From contig NC_133165.1 of the NCBI RefSeq assembly GCF_040802235.1, positions 19,191,623 through 19,255,622 on the forward strand: a stretch of DNA of 64,000 nt, given 5' to 3'. Positions within the stretch are counted from its first letter, which is position 1. Every line of letters begins with the position of its first letter. This document shows positions 1 through 7,505 of this stretch, one piece after another. The notes under the pieces are model-generated. The model was not told where the DNA came from. It saw nothing but the letters and a program-made list of their open reading frames with translations, and did not search any database. The DNA is from Manis javanica (taxonomy: Eukaryota > Chordata > Mammalia > Pholidota > Manidae). The position numbers and the translations under genes are program-made.

Positions 1-276
1 AAGATTACATTCTTCAGCAAGTATAAATGAAATACCAAAGTGGAAAGGCAAAAAATGATGGAATTTACCAAGTCTGGAATTTACTGAATTGGTTATATGT
101 GGAAAGAGAATAAAAACAGTCCAAGAAAAGAAGGAATTAATTGTTTAAGCATTGGGAATAGGATAAATTCTCTGAAAATGGAATTAATAATAAATTTTTG
201 TTAAATGATAAAAAACAATAGGGATGATGTCCTATTCATATTTATAGCCCAGGCTTAGTAAGTCATCTGACATCTC
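1..276. other. AT-rich flank, nothing recognised
   Basis: This is AT-rich sequence left of the outer provirus. I see no coding potential, RNA gene or repeat family that I can name. Confidence 0.5.
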
Positions 277-280
277 TTAG
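277..280. repeat. Left target-site duplication (TTAG) of outer provirus
   Basis: TTAG lies directly before the TG of the LTR here and again at 12077-12080 directly after the CA of the far LTR. A 4-bp duplication is the usual gammaretroviral integration footprint. The match shows that 281-12076 entered as one provirus. Confidence 0.85.
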
Positions 281-772
281 TGTTGGATTCCCCTGAGGAA
301 GGCGCCGCCCCAAATCACTCACCAAAGACGTTTCTTGATGCAACAAGCAAGAGGAATTTATTCGGAAGCCAACTAGTTGGGGTCCAAGTCAGCCTGTCGC
401 AGCAGGTCTCAACGAGGACCCCGAGCACACTAAGGCAGAAGGTTTTATAGCATTTTCAAAAGGGGTAGAATTTTCCATAATCACAATACAGGGTTTTTTC
501 TATAGGCTCATAAATCTTTTGCTGGCGCCACATCCTGGGGTCTGGTTAGATGAGATCACCTACGGAATGTCTAGGGTGGTTCTAGTAAGATAAGCTAGGC
601 GTGTATGATTAACTGATTTACGGTTAGCTAACTAAAGGTCACTACAATTGACACAGGCTAACTAACTTGTTTTTCAAGATTCTAATGATTTTCCTTCTTT
701 TGGGTTAGGGGGTGGTATTTAGGCCTTAAGATGGCTGTACTTATGCTAACTTTTGATTCTTCAGATCCTACA
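281..772 (-). repeat. 3' LTR of outer provirus (492 bp)
   Basis: In sense (minus) orientation it starts TGTAGGATCTG and ends GGAATCCAACA, with TG...CA ends. It carries a TATAAAA box in a U3 quite unlike the inner provirus U3. The R-U5 part, with AATAAA followed by a CTCTTGCTTGTTGCA-type stretch, is nearly the same as in the inner copy. It appears base-for-base identical to 11585-12076. Confidence 0.88.
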
Positions 773-791
773 TTTCCCCACTTCTCTTTTT
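773..791 (-). promoter_or_regulatory. Polypurine tract of outer provirus
   Basis: On the minus strand the sequence AAAAAGAGAAGTGGGGAAA abuts the LTR start. This is the plus-strand DNA primer site expected between env and the 3' LTR. Confidence 0.8.
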
Positions 792-803
792 GGGGCATTC
801 CAA

Positions 804-1334
804 TCATGGAATGTTTGTATCTTCTTGTGAGGTGAGTGAGTGGTATTGTTGCTTTAACATTAGTACATGAACGGCACTCATTCTTTCTCTAACAAAAGTT
901 ATTAACCGGTTTAACATGCAGGGTCTTAAAGTTAGAAGCAACGCAAGGATGAGTAGGGGCCCAGCCAGAGTGGATATCAGGGTTGTAAACCACGGGGACC
1001 TAGTGAACTAAGATTCAAACAGTCCTTGGCCTGCTTCTTGCTCTCTCTTCCTCTGATCTAGCCTTTCTCTAAGTTTTGACATTGAATCTCTTACTATCCC
1101 GGAATGATCTGCATAAAAGCAGCATTCTTCTCTTAAAGCTGCACACAGTCCTCCTCCTTTTAGGAACAGCAGATCTAGCCCTCGTCTATTCTGTAAGACT
1201 ACCTCAGAGAGGGAAGTCAGAGATTCTTCAAGTTTTGTAATGGATTGCTCTATGGTTTTTAGGTCTTCATCAATAGCAGTCCTTAGTCTTTCATAATGCT
1301 GGTTCCCTTGAACAATAGCGACTGCCTCCGTTCC
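804..1334 (-). pseudogene. env: Outer provirus env TM, 3' portion, broken
   Basis: The minus strand encodes the TM subunit downstream of the fusion-peptide region. The [11 protein letters not shown] immunosuppressive-type motif and a CX6CC disulfide motif (CAALREECC) are visible, followed by a membrane segment and a short cytoplasmic tail ending in TGA at 804-806. An in-frame TAG at 1008-1010 sits where the inner copy has a tryptophan codon (6527-6529), just before the membrane span. At 1331-1334 the frame is cut by the inner provirus; the upstream remainder is at 7286-7502. The gene is therefore doubly inactivated. The family call rests on these TM motifs. Confidence 0.85.
1331..1334. repeat. 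Left target-site duplication (TTCC) of inner provirus
   Basis: TTCC precedes the inner 5' LTR and recurs at 7286-7289 right after the inner 3' LTR. The flanking env sequences on either side align with consecutive parts of the intact env frame of the inner copy, so the insertion split a formerly continuous env. Confidence 0.85.
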
Positions 1335-1589
1335 TGTAGGAACCCAACCTCCCTGAGAAATAAGTTAGCCTAAGAGTAGCCATCTTGAAGCCCAAAAAGC
1401 CATTCTGATATATGACTCAGAGGGAACAACTGAAACCAGGTAACTCCTCTGGAAAAACAAGTTAATCAATCATGACTGCTGGCAGCGCTAACCTTTCGGT
1501 TAGTTAAGCATAAAAGCTGACCCTACCTTGCTACACCCCCAGGACGTGGCACTAACCCAGAAATCGTAGGTTTGAAAAATTACTGCCTT

Positions 1590-1628
1590 TGTAGTATTGT
1601 TATCTTGCTATGTAGTATTGTTATCTTG
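1590..1628 (+). repeat. U3 tandem repeat, 21-bp period
   Basis: The 18-mer TGTAGTATTGTTATCTTG occurs at 1590-1607 and 1611-1628, and again in the 3' LTR at +5428. Duplicated U3 blocks are often enhancers in gammaretroviruses; the enhancer role here is inference. Confidence 0.7.
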
Positions 1629-1688
1629 TTACTACAACATAATCTGTAACCATGGTAATTCTCTAGGGCTGAATGCCTCAGAAAATCC

Positions 1689-1695
1689 TATATAA
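1689..1695 (+). promoter_or_regulatory. LTR TATA box
   Basis: TATATAA lies about 25-30 bases upstream of where the two LTR types become alike (about 1717), as expected for the U3/R start. The outer LTR has TATAAAA at the equivalent place (plus-strand 11747-11753). Confidence 0.75.
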
Positions 1696-1775
1696 CCACT
1701 TAGTTGTAAGTACTCAGGGTCCTCGTTGAGACCTGCTGCGACAGGCTGACTTGGACCCCAACTAGTTGGCTTCCG

Positions 1776-1781
1776 AATAAA
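1776..1781 (+). terminator. LTR polyadenylation signal AATAAA
   Basis: AATAAA in R, followed by CCTCTTGC-like sequence and TGTTGCA, resembles the R-region arrangement of murine-leukaemia-type viruses. The 3' LTR copy at 7204-7209 would end the transcript. Confidence 0.7.
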
Positions 1782-1859
1782 TTCCTCTTGCTTGTTGCAT
1801 CAAGAAACGTCTTTGGTGAGTGATTTGGGGCGGCGCCTTCCTCAGGGGAATCCAACATT

Positions 1860-1877
1860 TGGGGGCTCGTCCGGGAT
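1860..1877 (+). promoter_or_regulatory. Primer-binding site, tRNA-Pro
   Basis: TGGGGGCTCGTCCGGGAT starts two bases after the 5' LTR. This 18-mer is the tRNA-Pro primer site used by murine-leukaemia-type gammaretroviruses. It is intact. Confidence 0.92.
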
Positions 1878-1920
1878 CGGGCGTCCACCCCGCTTCACTC
1901 CCGAAGTCGCTCTTGGAGGA

Positions 1921-1930
1921 AGAGGTAAGA
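1921..1930 (+). promoter_or_regulatory. Leader splice donor
   Basis: AGAG|GTAAGA fits the consensus 5' splice site, with the cut after 1924. It lies between the primer site and the packaging hairpins, as in murine leukaemia virus, so spliced RNA would lose the packaging signal. The same motif is kept in the outer copy (minus strand). Confidence 0.65.
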
Positions 1931-2082
1931 TTAGTGGCGCCTTGAGTTGTATGTGTTCTGTTTTCTGTTTCAGTGAGACCGGTCGGAGTTCTGAAGGGTA
2001 CCCGCTGTCTGGCAGCCGTCTCAATCCCGTAAAGGGGCTGTGACTGCGGTCGGTAGACGTACTAGAGCACCGCAGGCTGCAA

Positions 2083-2136
2083 CCCTGGGGGACGCCCCAG
2101 GGAGGTTGGGAGGCCAGGGACGCCTGGTAGCCTCCC
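2083..2136 (+). promoter_or_regulatory. Packaging core: two GACG-tetraloop hairpins
   Basis: Hairpin 1 (2083-2102) is an uninterrupted 8-bp stem CCCTGGGG/CCCCAGGG closing the tetraloop GACG. Hairpin 2 (2108-2136) has outer stem GGGAGGC/GCCTCCC and inner CCAGG/CCTGG around a second GACG loop. Paired GACG hairpins (SL-C and SL-D) are the known core encapsidation signal of gammaretroviruses. Both are conserved in the outer copy at 11300-11353. Pairing is read from sequence; function is inferred. Confidence 0.8.
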
Positions 2137-2170
2137 GTCTGTTTTTCTGGCAAGGTGAATCTGATGAGAT

Positions 2171-2205
2171 AGGGTTGATTTTCAGGCACCAGGAATATCA
2201 ACCCT
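2171..2205 (+). promoter_or_regulatory. Leader hairpin, 9-bp stem
   Basis: AGGGTTGAT (2171-2179) pairs fully with ATCAACCCT (2197-2205) around a 17-nt loop. In the outer copy the loop reads GGCGCC, a palindrome, where this copy has GGCACC. A role in RNA dimerisation is possible but not shown. Confidence 0.5.
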
Positions 2206-2328
2206 CTGATTCCTTTCGGTTTCTGTTTGAAAATCTGAGAAAAAACAAAAAGCGGCCGCTGTGTGTCTAATCTGTGTGTGTCTCTGTTTTTTGTGTCTTT
2301 CATGTGCCTAATAATTGTTATACTGACA

Positions 2329-2355
2329 ATGGGACAGACTCAGACAACCCCCTAA
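2329..2355 (+). pseudogene. gag: gag start remnant, stops after 8 codons
   Basis: ATG opens a frame reading MGQTQTTP followed by TAA (2353-2355). MGQT plus TTP is the myristoylated N-terminus typical of gammaretroviral Gag. One missing base after the proline codon would account for the stop. Nothing Gag-like follows in any frame. The outer copy has the same stop but AGG in place of ATG (plus-strand 11105-11107). No matrix, capsid or nucleocapsid can be made. Confidence 0.8.
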
Positions 2356-5300
2356 GTGTGTAAATGAATATATCTTTCTACCTCCGGATGGTATTAATGA
2401 AATTGATTTAAAGACAAGCGCTTGTGAAAATTGAGTGTTCTAAAACTTCCAGAAAACCTGATAAAAAAGTGTTAAGCATTAATGCTAATTTGAGTTTGCC
2501 TGAGGCGGGCATGTCCTGGTAGTTGTCGGCTGCCTGAGTTTACCTAGAGTCATTTGAGTCATGTTATCTGCTAAATCTTTTAAGAATAGAATGCTTAGAA
2601 GCTTGGCTTTGTCTAGTGTTGAGTGGGGGTCTTGTGAGTAGGCTAGCATAGTTGTTGCAGGTAGGTGAACTGGATAAGTGTGGCAAGTGAACACCTTTTT
2701 AATTGTGTGTTGCAGTGTGTATGCCTACCTGCAGCCTGAGAATCTTTGTAGTAACTTTAAGGCCTTAGAGTTTTGTTAAGTTGAGAAGATGTGCTCTGTG
2801 TTTTCTGGGAGATTGTGCTGTGAAGCTCATGGTTGCAGAAATTGTAGAATGTGTTCGTAAGTTTGTCAGTCTAGGAAATGTTAGTTTGACAGTTTGCAGT
2901 GTCCTGCTTCTCAGTGTTCACTGGAGCTTGAAGTTTCTAATAGTTTTGAGTTCTGGTTAGAACTGCTTAAAGTGATAGAGAGGGCATTTCTCTATGCTAG
3001 AAGATGCATGTTTTAATAAGAAAAAGTATAAAAAAATGAAAACTCTTCTGCAGGCTAAAGAATGTGTTTTGTGATAAAAGAAAGTAACTTTGTTCTAAAG
3101 TACAGCTATTTATTTAAAGAGAGACAAAGAGAGAAAACAGCGTGGTGCCTTTTGTTGTGGAAGATCCGCTCAGCCTGTTGCTTTGGGGGAAGGGTTAGGG
3201 AGATAAACCCAGTCAAGCCGCAGGCAAGCCCAGGCATAATTCTCACCGGCTTATGTGCTTGGGACCATGGGGCAAATGAAGAATAAATTACTATATTCTT
3301 ACAGATATAGTCGTGCCTAGTGAAATTAAAGCAAGTGAGTCTTGATATCAAGTGCACAGCAAAATTAAAATCTCATTTCCAGTTAAACAGTTTTCTTTAA
3401 CTGTTAGTCTGCTCTTAATGTTGAAAGATCACAGCAGTTTCTCATGCTTAAAGTCTCAGTGAGTTGCCATGAAATCGTAATGTTAAAGAGACTAAACGCT
3501 AAAGTTTGTTAACAACTGTATAACCTTTATTTGCCTTTGAAATATTTTGCTATTAAAATTGATTGCATGGCCTGAAAAATTGAATTCCTAAGCAGAATAG
3601 TAACAAAGCTTTTTTCAGCTGATTAAATGCACTTAGTTAACAAACCAAAATTTATTAAACTGTAGAATCTGGACAAGATTATGTTTCTCCCAGAAAAACA
3701 GGTTTCACTGTAAAGGTTTAGATAGACGAACGTGTGACCACTTTTGAGAAAAGTTGTAATAGATTTTTTGAGAACCACCAGGTCTTCTTGTTTAATTTAT
3801 ATGCTGTATGTTTAAAAAAAACAAAAACAAAAACAAAAACATGGGGGACTCTCCATATTTTTTAATGCAAATAATCTTAGAGCTTTTAATAGAATTTGCA
3901 TAGCAGCTTATATCTACTATTAAAGAGTAAAACATTCTTGAAGCTTTCAGGGAAGACCTGTAAACTTAAGCACTTTCTCTGCTTTTTTGTATCTGGTCTT
4001 AGACACTTATGCTGAGTTATGTTCTTATTATTTTCACTGTTTGTAAGCTATTGATTGTAAGCCAAAGGTCATCATTTCTCAGTCCCTAAATGAAGAAGTA
4101 AAATGCCTGACCTCTTTCATCTCAAATCATATTTCTGGTCATATCTGAAAATCTGTGTGAAAAAAAGAGACATTTAAATTTGAGATTCTGCTTAAACTTT
4201 TAAGTTAAATTTGACTATAGCCATATTCATTCTTTGTATGTATCTCTAACAAGTCTTTTGTATGCCTGGTGATATTATACTCTGCCTTGAGTTTAGACAG
4301 TTCTTTCAGCTAAATATGAATTCTTATTGTAGCTTTTTTCCCCTCCTGAAGATGAAAGCAGAAGAATCTACCATCTGCTACCATTCTCTCAAGAATGCTT
4401 AGTAACCTAAAATTAGTTTGACTTTCTGTAGGTTGTCTTTAAAAATTGACAGCAGCAATCTCCCCTGCTGCCTCACTTTTTAAGATACCTCGTTTACTGT
4501 GCTGAGTATATAGACAATAAATGTGTAATGATAGTTCTAAAAAAATTAAATGCAAAAAGGTGCTTTTACCTCTAGTTAACTCTGATATTTTCCAGAGGGC
4601 CCCTGGAACATGTCAGAAGAATTTTTTCTCACTAGAGAAAGTATTTGACTAATTTGGCTTATTTATCTGATATATATATATTTATTTACCAGGAAAGCAC
4701 TGTCAAAGAGAATGATGCTAAACTTTGTTACTAAATGTTTTGTATTACAGAAATATCAGAATTTCCTTATGTCAACTGTTTTACAGTAAGCTCTCATCAG
4801 ATCTTTAACCATTGTCATTTGTAAGTCTTTTGTCATTTATAGTATTATCCCTAAACTGGTAAAGAACTAGATTTCAGCAGAACAGGTATTAGTTACATAA
4901 GATTACATAAACTAAAGAAAATGATTTTGTGTCTTTTTGTTTCAAATGTTGCTGGTAAAGTGTTTTAACCTTGTTCTCTTAAACTGACAACAGTTTAGTA
5001 AATGACTATCTTTATGAGCAGAATTGAAACATCCTTCTCTCTACTTGATCCCTCCAGAGTTTAAAAACTTTCAGTGACTGTTTTTGTATTCCATGGCAGT
5101 ATGTTTATTTGCACGAGTTCAATAAGAATCTGCTTTCCTTGTGAGAAGACTACTTAAGAACACTGGTTATACTACCAGGGCTTTGACTGGAATGTCGTAC
5201 CTGAGAGACATGTGCATAGACTCAGATGTGAACAACTTTAAAGAACTAAGATTGACTTTATAAAGCCAACAAAGCCCCTTGGAAGAACTGGCCTGGTACC

Positions 5301-5980
5301 TTGCTTACAGAGTTCCCAGCAGCCTTACCAGGTGAGTAAAGAAGGTCACTTCCTGGCAGGTGCAGAGACCTCGAGAAGAGAAGAATTCATCCAAATCTAC
5401 AGGTACTGCAGGCAAAGCCTGATGGCAAGTCTGGCTTGGCTGTCTGGCCTCAAGAGGCCTTTAAAAGTTCAATCTGAAATTCCTTACAAAAAGTTCCAGC
5501 AAAGCATATTTAAAAGAGCCTGTGTAATCAATTGCTCTTCTTGCTGCACCTGTGCAAATAATCAAGCCAGCTGTTAATTATTTTCTTAACCTAGTTACTT
5601 CTAGTAAAAATGAGAGTGATTTTAGAGAGAAGTATCGTTTCAATAATGTAGCCTCCTTCCAGAATAAAAAATCTAACTCCAGATGTTGCTACATAACCTA
5701 ATAACACAATTTGTTTTATCTTGCCTAGAAGCCACAAAACTGCAAATAGTAATAAAAATGAAACCCAGAATAGAAGCGCCAGCCTTCTGAAGCCCTCTCA
5801 ACTGACCAGTGATGGAGACCTAGCTGCACCCTTTACTGCACCCCCTTCTCAGCACGAAGCAGCCAGAGCGGTCATCGCCCCTTTTCCCTAGCAGCAGCTA
5901 GAGTCTCTATCTGTAGAAGAAAGAATGAGACCATACCCATAGCCTTCCCTGGTAAAAACAGGTATTTAATCCCTCCTCCC
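2356..5980 (+). other. AT-rich non-coding body in place of gag-pol
   Basis: About 3.6 kb without a recognisable gag, protease, reverse transcriptase or integrase motif in any frame; open frames are short and mostly lie within shadows of low-complexity sequence. The longest on the sense strand is 81 codons (5332-5577), with a cysteine-rich end and no family I recognise; it is nearly the same in the outer copy, but so is the surrounding non-coding DNA. An A-rich run with CAAAAA units lies at 3811-3841. The segment is shared, at roughly 98% identity where I compared it, with the outer provirus (about 7510-11080). Its origin (decayed retroviral, captured host, or other) is unknown. Confidence 0.75.
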
Positions 5981-5992
5981 AAGGGATGGTAG

Positions 5993-6733
5993 GCTTGTAA
6001 CACTGGAGTGACCCCATGTGTCTCTACTTCTGCCTTCAACTCCTCCCGTGATTTCTGTATCATAGTCCAGTTAGTACCCAGACTAATGTATCATGATGAC
6101 TTATCATTCGTGGCAGAATTAGAACCTAAACTAAGGTATAAAAGAGAGCCAGTCTCACTCACTCTAGCTGTATTACTAAGAGTAGGAGTCGCAGCCAGAG
6201 TAGGACCAGGGGCAGCTGCAATTATACAAGGAAACCAACATTACAAAGGACTAAGAATAGCTATCGATGAAGATTTGAGAACTATAGAACAGTCTATTTC
6301 TAAACTTGAAAAGTCCCTAACCTCTCTCTCTGAAGTAGTGCTGCAAAATAGACGAGGGTTAGATTTACTATTTCTAAAAGAAAGTGGATTGTGTGCAGCT
6401 CTAAAAGAAGAGTGCTGCTTCTATGCAGACCATACTAGAGTAGTAAGAGACTCAATGTCTAAATTAAGAGAAAGATTAGATCAGCGAAAGCGAGAACGAG
6501 AAGCTAACCAGAGCCTGTTTGAATCCTGGTTTTCTAGATCCCCATGGCTTACAACTCTAATATCCACTTTGGCAGGACCCCTGCTTATTTTTATATTGCT
6601 CCTCACCTTAGGTCCCTGCATTTTAAATCGAGTAATAACCTTTATTAGAAAAAGAGTAAGTGCTGTGCAGGTGCTAATGCTGAGACAACAGTATCATACC
6701 CTCACACATCAAGAAGACACCAACATTCCATGA
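5993..6733 (+). CDS. env: env: SU C-terminus and complete TM, open frame
   Basis: A 246-codon frame follows a TAG stop (5990-5992). It begins ACNTGVTPCVST, the C-terminal SU motif of gammaretroviruses, and runs through a furin-type site RYKR (ends 6145), a fusion-peptide region (EPVSLTLAVLL), a heptad-rich segment, the [11 protein letters not shown] immunosuppressive-type motif (6341-6373), a CX6CC disulfide motif (6392-6418), a membrane span (about 6545-6625) and a tail with YHTL. There is no signal peptide and no start codon at the frame's beginning; the first in-frame ATG is in the YHDD segment about 50 bases before the cleavage site. TM itself is uninterrupted. Whether any protein is made is unknown; SU is absent, so a functional receptor-binding glycoprotein is not possible. 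Confidence 0.85.
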   Translation, partial: ACNTGVTPCVSTSAFNSSRDFCIIVQLVPRLMYHDDLSFVAELEPKLRYKREPVSLTLAVLLRVGVAARVGPGAAAIIQGNQHYKGLRIAIDEDLRTIEQSISKLEKSLTSLSEVVLQNRRGLDLLFLKESGLCAALKEECCFYADHTRVVRDSMSKLRERLDQRKREREANQSLFESWFSRSPWLTTLISTLAGPLLIFILLLTLGPCILNRVITFIRKRVSAVQVLMLRQQYHTLTHQEDTNIP

Positions 6734-6746
6734 TTAGAATGTTCAG

Positions 6747-6762
6747 AAAAAGAAGTGGGGAA
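6747..6762 (+). promoter_or_regulatory. Polypurine tract of inner provirus
   Basis: AAAAAGAAGTGGGGAA abuts the 3' LTR, 13 bases after the env stop. It is the plus-strand primer site for reverse transcription. Confidence 0.85.
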
Positions 6763-7285
6763 TGTAGGAACCCAACCTCCCTGAGAAATAAGTTAGCCTA
6801 AGAGTAGCCATCTTGAAGCCCAAAAAGCCATTCTGATATATGACTCAGAGGGAACAACTGAAACCAGGTAACTCCTCTGGAAAAACAAGTTAATCAATCA
6901 TGACTGCTGGCAGCGCTAACCTTTCGGTTAGTTAAGCATAAAAGCTGACCCTACCTTGCTACACCCCCAGGACGTGGCACTAACCCAGAAATCGTAGGTT
7001 TGAAAAATTACTGCCTTTGTAGTATTGTTATCTTGCTATGTAGTATTGTTATCTTGTTACTACAACATAATCTGTAACCATGGTAATTCTCTAGGGCTGA
7101 ATGCCTCAGAAAATCCTATATAACCACTTAGTTGTAAGTACTCAGGGTCCTCGTTGAGACCTGCTGCGACAGGCTGACTTGGACCCCAACTAGTTGGCTT
7201 CCGAATAAATTCCTCTTGCTTGTTGCATCAAGAAACGTCTTTGGTGAGTGATTTGGGGCGGCGCCTTCCTCAGGGGAATCCAACA
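6763..7285 (+). repeat. 3' LTR of inner provirus (523 bp)
   Basis: Same length as the 5' LTR, and no difference found on line-by-line reading. It is followed at once by the TTCC duplication and interrupted env of the outer provirus. Confidence 0.9.
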
Positions 7286-7502
7286 TTCCCACTCCAGCTG
7301 CGACTCTTATCTCTAACAACACGGCTAAGGTCAGCGAGACCGGCTCTCTCTTATATCTATGCTTAGGTTCAAATTCAGCTACGAATGAGAGATCATCATG
7401 ATACATCAACCTGGGCACCAGCTGGACTATGATACAGAAATCATGGGAGGAGTTGAAGGCAGAAGTAGAGACACATAGGGTCACTCCAGTGTTACAAGCC
7501 CA
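7286..7502 (-). pseudogene. env: Outer provirus env, 5' portion up to insertion
   Basis: On the minus strand this encodes the end of SU (WACNTGV, then TPCVSTS with L for T), the SU/TM junction with a cleavage-type RYKREP and the start of the fusion peptide, then breaks at the inner provirus. A TAG at 7503-7505 precedes the tryptophan codon; the inner copy has its TAG one codon further on (5990-5992). TM sequence here differs from the inner copy by many substitutions, unlike the near-identical body upstream. Confidence 0.8.
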
Positions 7503-7505
7503 CTA

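Larger units (their letters stand above)
1335..1857 (+). repeat. 5' LTR of inner provirus (523 bp)
   Basis: It starts TGTAGGAACCC and ends GGAATCCAACA. U3 differs widely from the outer provirus U3, while R-U5 from about 1717 onward is almost the same. It contains a tandem 21-bp-period repeat, a TATA box and AATAAA, annotated separately. It appears identical to 6763-7285. Confidence 0.9.
1335..7285 (+). mobile_element. Inner gammaretroviral provirus, plus strand, gag/pol-less
   Basis: A 5951-bp LTR-to-LTR element with 523-bp LTRs at 1335-1857 and 6763-7285 that look identical by eye. Its order is LTR, tRNA-Pro primer site, splice donor, packaging hairpins, eight-codon gag start, about 3.6 kb AT-rich non-coding body, end of SU plus complete TM, polypurine tract, LTR. 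It is inserted head-on into the env of the older minus-strand provirus and flanked by TTCC. No gag, protease, reverse transcriptase or integrase is recognisable, so it must have been mobilised in trans. All signals needed in cis are retained. It is gammaretrovirus-like in every diagnostic feature visible. Confidence 0.9.

Noticed and set aside
1842-2303. 153-codon minus-strand frame over the LTR/leader
   Set aside because: It runs antisense through the primer site and packaging hairpins and has no known domain; the counterpart in the outer copy is broken up.
5332-5577. 81-codon conserved frame in the provirus body as a new accessory gene
   Set aside because: It is nearly the same in both copies, but so is all surrounding non-coding DNA, so conservation only reflects youth. 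The first codon is GTG, not ATG.
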